Notes: generated by a model not told the origin, from the letters alone. A stretch of 64,000 nt of DNA from Monomorium pharaonis (GCF_013373865.1 NC_050469.1:17355046-17419045), one strand, 5' to 3'. Shown: positions 49,191-60,368, counted from the stretch's first letter. A program made the numbers and translations.

Positions 49191-50046
49191 GCAAGAATAT
49201 TATAAGATTGACACAAATTTCTATTTGAATTCATCTGAGAAAGTTAAAGAGATAACATCAAGATTATTTTATTCTAGATTTAAGAATTTTCTATTTAAGA
49301 ATAAAATATTCCCTTTGTAACACTAATATAATTGGCTCTATATCGATCCTATTTTATTCTAGATTGAAGGTTAATAGCTTCGCATCCAGAAATCTTTTCT
49401 GTGGATGTATATTTATTATATTTATTTACCATAACTTACCGCGCCATATATACAAAATGATACCTGGAAGATCAGCTTATGTTTTATAACTAATGAAAGT
49501 TATAAATTATAATTTATATAACGTAGTCAAATCTATTAGTATACATTAAATTAGAAAAAATATTCTTTAGTATTTATCACAGTCCTCCGTTTTTGAAGAA
49601 TAATTTGTAAACGACGGACAAACTTAAAAAAATATTACATACATCTTAAAAAGTTCTTACTTACGTTTTTTAAAAGTATCTATATTTTTTATGTGATCCA
49701 TATACACATAAAGGTAATAATAAGTTCCACGAGCTGTAATCATATAATATTCATTAACATGAGAGTAATGTGCCGTTAAAGAAGTGAATGCAAAATTCTT
49801 TGTCTTTATGTCATTTCATATAAAAATCAAAGATTGTAATTTAATAAAAAAATAAAAATAAAATTGTCTAAATAATAAATATAAAATATTATAAAAAGAT
49901 GTAATAAAATATTAAAAATTTGGTTTGTGTGTGTGAAATAAGAAATTTAAAAAAATTAGTATTATCAGAATCATCATTTTTATATCTTCAGAAAAATATA
50001 TGTATTGAACATTGATATAATTATTTTATAAGGCAAATTATGGGTA
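49191..50046. other. No gene recognised
   Basis: AT-rich sequence between the gene copy and the CAP gene. It should include the 3' end of the CAP transcript. No exon or repeat boundary is visible. Confidence 0.45.
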
Positions 50047-51518
50047 CTAACAACATAATCCGGCATATCTATTACTATAAGACATGCCATAATTACCACA
50101 TGCAGGTTGGCCTGATTCATAAGGTTGAAAACCGAGTATATTTCCACTGAAACGATATAAAATCCTGTTAATTAATAACTTTCGTATTACATGTGCCTCA
50201 AAAGTGATCCCTTTTATGTCACTTTTTTCGTGCGTAAAGTCGCCGGTTTCGTCGCGTAAAGTTGTAGCAGAAAACATTTCAACGACTATTTCAGCGACAT
50301 TTGATCACGCCCACACTCACGTGCACGTCATCTCGCAGAATTACCGACGTTTCGTCGCTTTCGCAAACCTAAACCTAACCTTGATTAATTTGTCATTTTA
50401 TGAGGACCGAAAACACTCAAGGGACCACACTTCGACGCACAGGTAACGAAAGCTGCGTTCCGTTTTACGTATGATGCGCACATCGTTCATCTTCGTTTAA
50501 CAGACAAACAACAAAGATGAACGATGCATTATGTGCATCATGCATGAAACGGAACGCAGCTAAAAAATATGATGTGCAACACGGATGGATCTTTTGCACT
50601 CGTGCTAAAGAGGCCAACTTTCCGCCCTTGTTACACAATGTAGTATTTTTTATTAAATTAAATGCACATAAGTCTTTTTGAATGCACATGTATTTTTTAT
50701 ATAAAGATCGAAAATCATTTTTTAAAGTGTTGAAATTGATTATCTATGATTTACCATCAATTCTAACAAAATGTAAAAGAAAGAGGGAGATGGCAGTCTA
50801 TATTATATGATAAAAATTTCAAAAAATATTTAATATACATATATAAAATTTATATATATTTATACATATATAATAAAAGTAATCAGAGATTATATTTTCA
50901 ATCTTAAATTTTATAAAGTCATGAAATTCTTATTTTATAAGAGTCATAAAATTTTAAATATAAACGAATTCAAGAATGATTACCAATGATAAAAATTGTA
51001 TATTTGAAATAACTGGAGAAATAACAAGATTAAAGAAATATTTATTATATAATACTAAACGAGAGGTTTTCATTTGCGGACAGTACAATTGGACACGTTG
51101 CAATTGCCCACCGTGTTAGACACGAAATATTGCGCACCGTTCAATCAAACGTATATTAAATATTTATACATTATGGCTGCGTTTGCAATGTATATTGTAC
51201 TATGCGCCACTGAACCTCTCTCATACTAAACATTAACTAATACCAAATAAAATTATTTACTTATTATTTACACTTTTGATGGATCCGAATAAAAATCTTC
51301 CTATAATACACCAGTCGACCCAATTGCTTACATTTTCATTTTAATACTAAAAAAATGCAAAATGTAAAAATAAAATATAAAAGAAATAGAAATAGTATTC
51401 CAACATAAAATTCTTACTTTGGGCTATAATTGCACACGTAATTCTTGGTGTAGCCACGAGTCGGATCATGATAGAATGAATATCCGCATCCTATCAAAAA
51501 AGTTTTGCCCCATATTAA
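50047..51518 (-). CDS. CAP-domain (venom allergen 3/5-like) gene, last two exons
   Basis: Exon 51518-51418 encodes LIWGKTFLIGCGYSFYHDPT and RGYTKNYVCNYSP; exon 50146-50047 encodes GNILGFQPYESGQPACGNYG and ends RYAGLCC with a stop at 50047. The join (AA plus T) gives CNYSPNGNILG, the signature CNYxPxGN of the CAP/SCP family, also called antigen 5 or venom allergen 3 in hymenopterans. These are secreted, disulphide-rich proteins of uncertain activity. Sites are CAG acceptors and a GTAAGA donor. The upstream exons, including the signal peptide and the GHYTQ half of the domain, were not found before the repeats at 52 kb, so they lie further right or beyond the window. Whether it is a venom or a housekeeping paralogue cannot be told. 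Confidence 0.8.
50451..50561. mobile_element. Foldback MITE with AGCTGCGTTCCG ends, in the CAP intron
   Basis: Inverted arms run from AGCTGCGTTCCGTTTTACGT to its diverged inverse and enclose ATCGTTCATCTTCGTTTA. A related foldback with GGCTGCGTTTCG ends is at 60270-60368. Confidence 0.8.
51061..51220. mobile_element. Short MITE with 9-bp target duplication, in the CAP intron
   Basis: ATACTAAAC occurs on both sides (51052-51060 and 51221-51229). The ends GAGAGGTTTTCATTTGCG and its diverged inverse match the larger copy at 54543-54942, including ACAGTACAATTGGACACGTT. A 9-bp duplication is usual for Mutator-like elements. This copy sits 'upstream' of exon 50146 in the CAP intron and is internally deleted. 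Confidence 0.8.
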
Positions 51519-52162
51519 CTGGAATTAATTAAACGTATTTTTTATTTATTTGAAGATTTACAAATCGTTTATACAAGTATAAATATTAATCAAGTTTGTA
51601 AGTAGAAATAAATATACTTTGCACTTTATATCTGTAAGTAGATGGTCGCTAGAAATTTAAAAAAATTTTTTAAGTATCAAATAAGGGAATGCTATTTTTA
51701 AATCACATTTTGTTAACATCTTATAATTTGACACGTTTCTTTAATACAAATATTAAAGCACTAATAAATTTTCAGGTGTAAGAAATTTTTTAAGAAATGC
51801 TTTTTTACATACAAAAAATCTAGGGTACAAATATCTTACTAAATATAAATGTTATTTTTTTTAAGTATTCATTAAAGTTAAATTTAAGCATCTACATCTT
51901 CTGCATTATGTGTCTTTTCGATAGCATGATAAATTATTAAAAAGCAAAGAAAAGCTTTTTGTGCATGATGACAAACTTGTCGCTCTTAAACAGTCGTAGA
52001 TCATGACTTCATAAAAATTCATGAAACAAGTTTTTTATAACATAAAAATTAGTTGTGTTAGAATCGCAAATGTTCCGACCGTTTTGACATCCGCGCGCTA
52101 GAGACTTTTGTGACGGTGTTTGTGAATGCGAGGCGTTTGCGGCGCTAGTTATTTTCCGATTC

Positions 52163-52303
52163 ATGGCGGCGCTCATGGACACGAGTTACGCGCGTTATTT
52201 ATTACGCTCGTTCATTAATTACGAGATCACGCGCCTCTCTTCTTGCGCTCTCTCTAGAAAAGTCGGCGTCGCGTATCACGTTTCTTGTAAAACTGTTGAG
52301 TAA
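52163..52303 (+). other. GC-rich island with a 46-codon open frame
   Basis: The region 52070-52300 is far more GC-rich than its neighbours. An ATG at 52163 opens a frame of 46 codons (MAALMDTSYARYLLRSFINY...) ending at 52303. I do not recognise it. It could be a first exon or part of an LTR (TG and CA bound 52056-52308). The ATGGCGGCG context is a good start context, but nothing else supports a gene. Confidence 0.25.
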
Positions 52304-52647
52304 ATACATTTCCCACACAGCATGTAATATTGCCGTAATGTTACAGTAATATTATAATATTGCAGTAATATTACGATGGAAATGTAATATTACAGAAATA
52401 TTGTTTATATTATATATATAATATAATATATATATATATTATATTATATATATAATATAAACAATATATATATATAATATATATATATAAATATTGCTGA
52501 CATATTGCATTGCAATATATTACAATGTAATATTATAGACATATTGCTGATATATTGCATTACGATATATTAGAGTATAATATTATAAAAATATTACATT
52601 GCGATATATCACAATTTAATATTATAGACATATTACTAAAATATTGC

Positions 52648-52967
52648 TGTTACGTACTTATGTAAATTTAAACGAACCGAGCTTCTGTATCATGTAGTTT
52701 AAGACCTAGTCATTAAGTAAGTTCTTTGTACCGAGTATGACATCTATTGTAAGTATAGTCATTGCCTATTCGGAGGCTGTCGATACTCAGTTCAGTTGGT
52801 AACAGTCAGTCTCACGAGGAAGGCCGTCTGAGAGAGAGCGAATAAATTTTATATTACGCAAGGTTTTGATGCAATCATTTATCCCGAGAAAGTAAATAGC
52901 GTCCACATACGCACGTGACGCGAGTCACAAGTGATCCGAGCATAACTTAGTCGCGTATCACTAAACA
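52648..52967 (+). repeat. 5' LTR of the BEL-type element
   Basis: It starts TGTTACGTAC and ends CACTAAACA. AATAAA at about 52841 is the probable polyadenylation signal. It matches 55471-55726 nearly base for base over the shared part. Confidence 0.85.
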
Positions 52968-53290
52968 TTGATTCTTCGAGCCGGATAATATTGGGAAGAT
53001 CGACATACAAGACGATATCTTGCATGCGCGTGTGCGGGTTACCCGGCGTATCTGGACTGCCATATCGGAAGCGAAGGACGTCACACGTTCGAGAAGGCAC
53101 GGAGAATATCGATCATCGCAGCCAAAGATCATTGGGACATTTTATGCATCGAATTATCGAGACCGGCGCCACGCGATAAAATTCTGTCGTATTGTATTTT
53201 TGTTAGTCTTCGATCGCACGTAAGTTAGTAACTTTATCATCTAGTATAACTTATCATCCGTACAACCTAGCATCCGTATAACCTAGCAAA

Positions 53291-54300
53291 ATGAGCATAT
53301 CGGAGAGCGAAACAAAAACGAAACGAAAGACTATCAAGGTCTCGGCCACAAGGCTTAAGAATTATATAAAGTCGCCGCAATCTGAATGCGATACGAAGTT
53401 CGAGTTAATGGAGCGTAAAAATAAACTAGCGAGTTTATTCGATCAATTCGACGAGATTCAATCGCGAATCGAATGTTTAATGCCAGATACAGAAGCAAAT
53501 GCAGAAAATTACGATGAAGAACGCGCGCGGTTCGAAGAAGCGTATTTTTATGTCATGTCCTTTTATGAACAGCTTATCGACGTGATCGAGCGGCAATCGC
53601 GTGCCGCGTCTCAATCGAATAACAATGATTATCGTCAAACGAGTCGAGACAGCGTAGAAGACCCTCAGGTTTGTTTACAAAAAATTGAATTGCCCAACTT
53701 TTCGGGATCATTTGATGACTGGTATACATTTTGTGATTCATTTGAAAAGCTTATTCAGTGGAACGATAAGTTATCTCCCATTTAAAAATTTCACTACTTA
53801 CGCTCGTCATTAAAGGGCAAAGCCGCGGAAGTTATCAAATCGTTTCAGACCACAACGGATGATTACGAAGAAGCATGGCCATTATTAAACGAACGATTTG
53901 CTAATAAAGCGCGTATAGTTCAAGCGCATGTTAAGGCTATATTCGAGATTGTTCCAATTCACAAAGAAAATTACATGCCATTGCGTAATCTACTCGATAA
54001 TATTTTCAAACATTATAGAGCCCTCAAGGCTCTACAAAAGCCAATATTAGAGACTTGGGATGACGTGATGATTCATCTGACGTTAGCTAAGATTGATTTC
54101 ATTACAGCAAAAGATTGGGAAACGAGTCGTACGGACTCAGTCATACCTACATTTAAACAACTTATCGATTTCTTGCCAAATAAGTATCAGGCTTTGGAAA
54201 TATTCCCTAGCAAGTCATTATTGAATCGCGCGGTTACGGATGCATTAAATAGCTCACAGAAGGCCAAAAGTCCTAGTACACACGTAACTACATCAAATTA
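53291..54300 (+). pseudogene. BEL-type gag, broken frame
   Basis: The first part (53291-53785) opens with ATG and has a helical N-terminus, then LQKIELPNFSGSFDDWYTF, the hallmark of the DUF1759 gag domain of BEL/Pao elements. The frame shifts near 53780; the continuing frame reads KGKAAEVIKSF and later FEIVPIHKENYMPLRNLLDN and WDDVMIHLTLAKIDFITA (to 54300), still standard gag. Gag forms the particle that packages the element's RNA. At least one frame break makes it non-functional. Confidence 0.8.
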
Positions 54301-54339
54301 ATTTTGTGTACATTGTAAAAACAAACAATTCTTTTTCAG

Positions 54340-55168
54340 TGTGAATCGTTTCGTAAGCTTACTCCCGAAAAACGCTTCGAGGTAGTTAAGAACGCTCATT
54401 TGTGCATTAACTGTCTAAAGTCAGAGCAACATCAAGCGAAGGGTTGTACGTCGAACTCCTGTCGCAAGTGTGGGAAACAGCATAATACGTTGCTGCATTT
54501 TAAATCGGTAAAGACAGACGAAAGAAAACAAGACGATCAGTCGGGAAAGGCCTTCATTGGCGCACAGTACAATTGGACACGTTGCAATTGCGCACCGTTC
54601 AATTGCACACTGCTCAATTGCACACCGTACAATTGCGCACAACTCAATTGCACACCGTCCAATCAAACGCATATTAAATATTCGTACATTATGGCTGCAT
54701 TTGCAATGTGTACATAGGTTAGAGACTTGGACGGGGTGGGTGTGGGAGGGGGGCCGAAGGCCCCCTTTGCACTCCCCCCCCGTATGTGTGTGTGTAAAGC
54801 ATTCACTGCACCACATGGGTTTGCGACTTAAATGGTGTGCAATTGAACGGTGCGCAATTGAACGGTGCGCAATGTTTCGTGTCTAATAGCACGGTAGGCA
54901 ATTGCAACGTGTCCAATTGTACTGTACGCCATTGAACCTCTCCCATCAGTCAGTCGCTAGTCAGTCCAAACATACGATCGCATCCTCATCGGATTCGACA
55001 GCACGCGTGGTCACTCAGTGTAGTCAGCTTAGCAATGCATCCAAGGTGTTTCTTTCACCAGCCGTAATAGATGTATATGATTACAAGGCAGAAACGCATG
55101 ACTGTAGAGTATTGTTGGATAGTGGGTCGCAATTGAATTTTTTTCTAAAATTCCTAGGCTCATTCTAA
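54340..55168 (+). pseudogene. BEL-type zinc knuckle and truncated protease
   Basis: A CCHC-type module (CINCLKSEQHQAKGCTSNSC, then CRKCGKQHNTLLH) lies at 54400-54500. After the MITE insertion the frame resumes with VFLSPAVIDVYD and CRVLLDSGSQLNFF, the active-site block (D-S-G) of the aspartic protease. The frame stops at 55168 and the polymerase region is missing. Stretches inside the MITE (54543-54942) encode CAQLNCTPSN-like repeats that do not belong to the retroelement. Confidence 0.75.
54543..54942. mobile_element. Larger MITE of the 9-bp-duplication family
   Basis: Flanks CGATCAGTC (54534-54542) and CCATCAGTC (54943-54951) differ at one base of nine. The inverted ends carry ACAGTACAATTGGACACGTT. 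Next to them lie tandem CACCGTTCAATTGCACA units. The centre has a short GC-rich hairpin (GGGGGGCCGAAGGCCCCC) near 54750. A deleted copy is at 51061-51220. Confidence 0.75.
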
Positions 55169-55470
55169 AAATCTAAAAGCACAGTATTGTTTTTTGCTGA
55201 AATGCCAAGTGCGTCTCATGCTTGTTTTATACGTAAAAAATCTCAAACTTTTATACGTAGCAAATGTTTTCACGAGTCGACTACAGAAGTCGATAACAAA
55301 GCTATAATTTTTTTCTAACTTTCTTTCGTTTTTCGTATGAAATTGATCACAGCGCACCGTGTTACTATCTGTACTTTAATTTTGGAGAAGGATTTTCAAT
55401 TCCATGCAATCAATAAAAAGATTTCGGTATCCGAAAAATTAGTGATAAAACAGAGCAGTTTAATATCCCC

Positions 55471-55726
55471 TTAAGTAAGTTCCTTGTACCGAGTATGACA
55501 TCTATTGTAAGTATGATCATTGCCTATTCGGAGGCTGCCGATACTCAGTTCAGTTGGCAACAGTCAGTCTCGACGAGGAAGGCCGTCTAAAAGAGAGCGA
55601 ATAAATTTTATATTACGCAAGGTTTTAGTGCAATCATTTATCCCGAGGAAGTAAATAGCGTCCACATACACACGTGACACGAGTCACAAATGATCCGAGC
55701 ATAACTTAGTCGTGTTTCACTAAACA
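55471..55726 (+). repeat. 3' LTR of the BEL-type element, 5' part missing
   Basis: It matches 52712-52967 of the 5' LTR from TTAAGTAAGTTCC to the CACTAAACA end. The start of the LTR was lost in the same deletion that removed pol. Confidence 0.85.
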
Positions 55727-55847
55727 ATTGCATTGCGATATATCACAATGTAATATTATAAGCATATTGCATTACGATGTAGCACAGTGTAATATTACAG
55801 AAATATTGCATTGCGATACATCACAATGTAATATTATAGACATATTG

Positions 55848-56534
55848 TTGTGTCGCGGATCGAGCGTCGGTCGTCGGCCTTTGTGTCCCGCAAGCGATCA
55901 GCTGGTTCATTGGCGTTAGCGCCCGACTCGAGACGGAGCACGATGCCAGTGCGTGCGTGATCCGCGCGGCCCGGGTCTTCCGAGGTGCGCGCGGAATTCT
56001 CGCGTTTCTCATCGCGTCGGGCAAGATCGGCCAATCCGGGCAGGCGATTCTGTTCACGCCGTTGTAGCGTGATTGAGAGAATCGAGCACCGGAAAAGAGC
56101 CGAGAAGAAGAGCAGAATTCGTTGACCTGACGCAGAACACGGTCGATCGTTTACGATAAGTGCGAACATTTTCCGCTGTGCTCGATCCACGATCTCGGTG
56201 TTCGCGAAAAGAAGTGACGCAGCGGGGTGCGAACAACGATCCCGTTGCGATCGGATCTCTGCCGCAAGCGCGGACCCATCGCGAGGGACCTTTGGTGAAG
56301 TGCGGCGGATAATCCATCAGGCGCATGGGATTCTCGCGCGCCAAATTTGACGCATCTCAACTGTGAACTGTTCAAAGGCAAATAAAGACACTTCAAGACC
56401 CAAAAATAGTGCCTTTTCGGTATCGCTCTCCCGTCACGCTCCTCGAGGCTCCGATCGGAGCCGAGATCCACCCTTCCTCCCGCTTCATTTCCGACCAGAG
56501 GAAACAACACAGAGTAAAAAAAAACAGACAGTTG
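55848..56534. mobile_element. GC-rich 690-bp insertion, LTR-like
   Basis: This block interrupts the AATATTGC array, with GACATATTG on both sides (55839-55847 and 56534-56542). It is much richer in GC than the surroundings. An AATAAA at about 56382 lies near a CTTCAAGACCC stretch, as in the R-U5 part of an LTR. A solo LTR is the simplest reading. The array repeats GACATATTG itself, so the exact edges are not secure. Confidence 0.45.
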
Positions 56535-56874
56535 ACATATTGCATTACGATATAGCACAGTGTAATATTATAGAATTATTGCATTGCGATATATCACAAT
56601 ATAATGTTACAGAAATATTGCTGAAATATTGCTTTGCGATATATTTTAATAGTATCGCTCCATTATTGCATTGTTAATCATTATAATATTATGCAATATC
56701 TTACACATACTATTATTAATATTACTATAATAGTAATATTATAGTAATATTATTATAATATTGTAGAAGTATTATAATGTAATACATACACCACAATTTT
56801 TTGTGATGTATTTGAATAACGTATTATATTGATACTACAGTATTTTAGCAATAGCTACTACTTTGGGAGCTTTT

Positions 56875-56991
56875 CAGCAAATGACACAAATTGATATATC
56901 AACAGTATTTCTGTCTTTGTTTGATATTCAGTGACAGACAAGGACAAAATTACTGTTGTGTCGATTTGTGTCTCTTGCTGGAAAACTCCCT
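56875..56991. mobile_element. Foldback MITE with GGGAGCTTTTCAGC ends
   Basis: The inverted arms (GGGAGCTTTTCAGCAAATGA and inverse CTCTTGCTGGAAAACTCCC) are about 50 bp, with TTT on both sides. It has no coding content. Confidence 0.7.
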
Positions 56992-57282
56992 TTATTGACA
57001 TTGAATATTTCTCAATAATTAATATGGAAATATATCACACATTAATAAAACCGTTGGTGATCCTTAAATTATTATAAGCTCGTATCTAAATATATAATAA
57101 TAGATATTAAAATTTAATTAAGTTTAAATTGAAACACAATCAATCAGTAAAAAGGAAATCAGTATTCTGCTTTAATTGATCAAATTTCCATTAAGTCTCG
57201 ATCTCATAATCTTTACTCTGATACGACTTGCAATTTGCAACACTCAATGACTATCAAGCTTTAACTAGAAACTATGCACTTA

Positions 57283-57539
57283 TTGGGTGTCGCAAGTCGC
57301 AACTGGCTGCTCGCGATTAATGGGTGCATTCAGAAATAATGACAGAGAGAAAGAGAGAAAGGATCTTCTTCTCTCTTTCTCTTTCTTTATTTCCTATTCC
57401 TATTGCTTGTTGCCTGGCATTGTGTGATGGCCTTAAGTAGCAATTGAAGGCGATTTGTTGGATCCAAAGGTAAGATCCAATCATCTTCAATTGCTATTTT
57501 GTACGCTGAGTGAGCGGTTGCATTACTGGATGCACCCAA
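57283..57539. mobile_element. TA-flanked short element with TTGGGTG ends
   Basis: TA lies on both sides (57281-57282 and 57540-57541), and TTGGGTG is inverted as CACCCAA. Inside are a CT/GA hairpin (about 57346-57382) and a palindrome around AGCAATTGAAG...CTTCAATTGCT (57438-57493). The arms are only partly paired. Confidence 0.5.
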
Positions 57540-57879
57540 TATAGAACGGGATGACAAAAGTCAGTGTATCATCATGCGCATGTCAGCGCAAGTTAGCACG
57601 TGATATGTGGCAGCACTTCAGTGTATATAGATGAAATGTGTATCAACGTGTTTACAACAACGAAAGGCTTATAGTATATTTTCTTTGACGAAACGTTTCA
57701 CTGGCCGAAGTTGAAGAATTTCGATTAAGAAATAGCTTTTGGAGGACAAGTTGTACATAACATATGTAAGTATTTCTAGTTATTATATAAATTTTTCTGT
57801 AGATCTCAGTCGTACTTGTAGAAGGCATTACAATAGTAGAAATCTATTTTTAGATTATGGAATATAATAAAAATCGATT

Positions 57880-60150
57880 ATAACCGGATAGACATATTCG
57901 TCGTCTTGTTGAAAAAAGAACGACTTTAGATTTGTAACGAATTTTTAATAAAACAATATCGGAAAGAGAAGTTTGTCTTCGTCAAGTATGCAATGATAGC
58001 GAAGAAATAAATGTTGCGCAAAAAGAAAAAATTTGTTCTCAAGATTTGGTATAACTATTTAGACCGTTGATAAAATAGCGTTGATGTTGCTTCAAATAAT
58101 GATGAATATATGTAAATATATTTCATCAACGGATAACACATTTTCAAGTGAAGATGAACAATTTGAACATAATGATAGATTGTGACGAAAAGTCACTACG
58201 TCCCGGGGCCGACCATCCGCCTCACCATACGGGACTCGGCGTCCACGGACGCCCCTCCCGAGAGTCTAGTATCCCCGCCGGGAACCGATCCCACCACGCT
58301 GCTGGGAGCGCGTGGGGATCGTCCCGACGGGTATAAAAGCCGAGCTCGATCGGAATCGAGCACCATTCCTCGTCGACAGGGCTGGTCATCAGACCGCTCT
58401 GCCGCCTGGCGCACGCCGGCTTTCGACTTCCTGACACCCGCAAACCTCGCGACCGCGTACTACGGTGCTACGCATCAGCGCGCTCCCGTCCGGATACCGT
58501 TAGACTAGTCTGTATATATTGTGAATATCTCTCCGTAGGCTAAGGTATGCGTCTAACATAAGGTTACCCGTAGGTTAAGTAATGTACCTAGGATAAGGTT
58601 GATAATAAAGACTTGTTAATTTGACAACGGTGTACGCAAACTGGTTTCCCCTCTTCTCCCGAATCTTGGCATCCGACGAGCCTGTCCGAGGCGTTCGGGA
58701 AAGGAGAACCGTTACAAGATGTATAACAGATATTATCACATAAGTGAAACAATGTAAACCTCCAGGAAATACGGTTAATTCCCTTCTGTTTTAAGTGCAA
58801 ATTTTAAGAAAACATATAAGTGTAACTTTTCTGAAAGATTATAGAACTCTTCTTAAAACGCCTACATATACAGAAGTGACTGTTATTGACAAAGGCCAAT
58901 ATTGGCAATACGGGTTAGGAAAAGCAATTATACGTCTGTTAATAAATTGTGAGGAAACTGATTATTCAGACACATTGATCTTTTGGTAAATATTGACGGG
59001 GTAACATTGGGAAAAAATACAGCGAAAAACATATGGCCAATTTTGTGCTCTAATACTGTTTCAAAAAAAGTTGCTGTAGTTGGCATATTTTATGGAGAAG
59101 GAAAACCTACGATTGTAATGAATTTCTTGATAAATTTGTACACGAAGCAACAGATTTAATTAATAGTGATATTATTGTCAATAATAATCATTATAGTATT
59201 AAATTAAAAGCAATATGTGATGCTCCTGCTAAAGCATATGTGTTGCAAGTAAAAAATCATACTGGTTTTAATAGTTGCACAAAATGCGTTGTTCAAGGTG
59301 AATTTATTAACAATAAAGTGACTTTTCTTGGAGGTGCAAATAATATTTTAAGCACAAATAAACAGTTTCGAGATTATGCAAATAGTTTTGATTATCAATT
59401 AGGTGAAACTATTTTAACAAGAATTCCACGTTTTGGTTTTATTAAAAATATTCCTCTTAATTATATGCATCTGGTATGTTTAGAAATCATGAGAAGATTA
59501 TTATTATTGTGGCTGAATGGATCACTTACTGTAAGATTTTCCGCAAATGATATAAACAAAATATCCAATGGATTAATCAAGTTAAAGAAAATTATACCAT
59601 TTGATTTCAATAAAAAACCAAGAACACACTAAAGTACATAAAATTATGGAAGGCAACAGGGTTACGCCTTTTTTTTTTATATTTAGGACTAGTAATTTTA
59701 AAAAATATATTACAAAAAAACTTGTATGAACACTTTTTAATCTTGCATGTTGCAATCACAGTTAGCAAGTCCAACTTTGTCTTCAGATCCGTTAAATATC
59801 ACGTACTCAGAAGATTTGCTGCAGAATTTTACTGAACAGTTTGAGATATTATATAGAGTAGAATACATTAGCCACAATGTGCATAATTTATTACATCTTG
59901 CAGCAGATGTTAGAGAACATGGACCGTTGGATAATTTTAATTCTTTTCGGTTCGAAAATTATATTGGTATGTTAATGAAATATATTAGAAAAGGAGAAAA
60001 GCCTTTGCAACAAATTGCACGACGGATAGTTAAATATGATTTGCCTGTTAAAAATGCAAAAATAAAATGTTCATATTTACTTGAAAAACGTCATTATAGT
60101 CCTTTAGATGCATATTATAACATGTTATGTAAAGCAATATAAAATTATAC
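57880..60150 (+). pseudogene. Third EnSpm-type transposase, decayed
   Basis: Remains in order: RHIRRLVEKRTTLDL (about 57889), FLKDYRTLLKTP and EYW-like KGQYWQYGLGKAI (58830-58935), IDGVTLGKNTAKNIWPI (58993-59043), VVGIFYGEGKPT, CDAPAKAYVLQVKNHTGFNS with CTKC (59218-59290), LTRIPRFGFIKNIPLNYMHL (59412-59470) and NVHNLLHLAADVREHGPLDN (59876-59935). This is an EnSpm/CACTA transposase of a different family from the two at 28-38 kb. Frameshifts at several places, an LTR insertion (58181-58716) and a gap at 59633-59746 make it dead. The usual D of DxMH reads N. Confidence 0.75.
58181..58716 (+). mobile_element. Solo LTR, Gypsy type
   Basis: It starts TGTGACGAAAAG and ends CCGTTACA with AGAT on both sides (58177-58180 and 58717-58720), a 4-bp duplication common in Gypsy elements. 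A TATA box (GTATAAAAG at 58330) and an AATAAAG near 58606 mark promoter and polyadenylation signal. It is much more GC-rich than its surroundings and interrupts the transposase pseudogene. Confidence 0.8.
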
Positions 60151-60269
60151 ATACCGATACATTTTTTATTAATTGTAATGGTAATGCTAATAACTGTTGC
60201 TTACTGTTGAATAATGGGTTATTTGTTGAATCGGTTAATTTTGTTAAACATCAAAATACATCTTACATA

Positions 60270-60368
60270 GGCTGCGTTTCGATATTCATTGCCAGTACTG
60301 AAAATCTATAGTTTACGTTACATACACTGTAGAATTTCAGTACTGACAGTGAATATTGAAACGCAGCC
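60270..60368. mobile_element. Foldback MITE with GGCTGCGTTTCG ends
   Basis: The inverted arms (GGCTGCGTTTCGATATTCA and its inverse) are about 45 bp, followed by CAGTACTGAAA and its inverse. It is related by its ends to the foldback at 50451-50561. Confidence 0.8.

Larger units (their letters stand above)
52648..55726 (+). mobile_element. BEL/Pao-type LTR retrotransposon, internally deleted
   Basis: ATTGC duplicates flank it (52643-52647 and 55727-55731). The 5' LTR is 52648-52967 (TGTTACG...TAAACA); the 3' LTR (about 55471-55726) has lost its first ~65 bp together with the preceding region. Gag and the start of the protease remain; reverse transcriptase, RNase H and integrase are absent. Inside, a 9-bp-duplication MITE (54543-54942) interrupts the region after the zinc knuckle. 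This copy cannot move by itself. Confidence 0.85.
52310..56790. mobile_element. AATATTGC-repeat element broken by two insertions
   Basis: Segments 52310-52642, 55732-55847 and 56543-56790 share tandem units of about 45 bp with AATATTGCATTGCGATATAT and CACAATGTAATATTATAG. The BEL element and the GC-rich insertion interrupt what was once a single array. (TA)n runs near 52410-52490 form further hairpins. Its ends and superfamily are not defined. Confidence 0.55.

Noticed and set aside
50376..50385. AACCTAAACCTAACC as telomere-type repeat
   Set aside because: Only two or three imperfect units; insect telomeric TTAGG arrays are long and regular.
54557..54886. Plus-strand 109-codon and minus-strand 131-codon frames
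   Set aside because: Both lie inside the MITE's tandem GTTCAATTGCACA units and end outside any conserved block.
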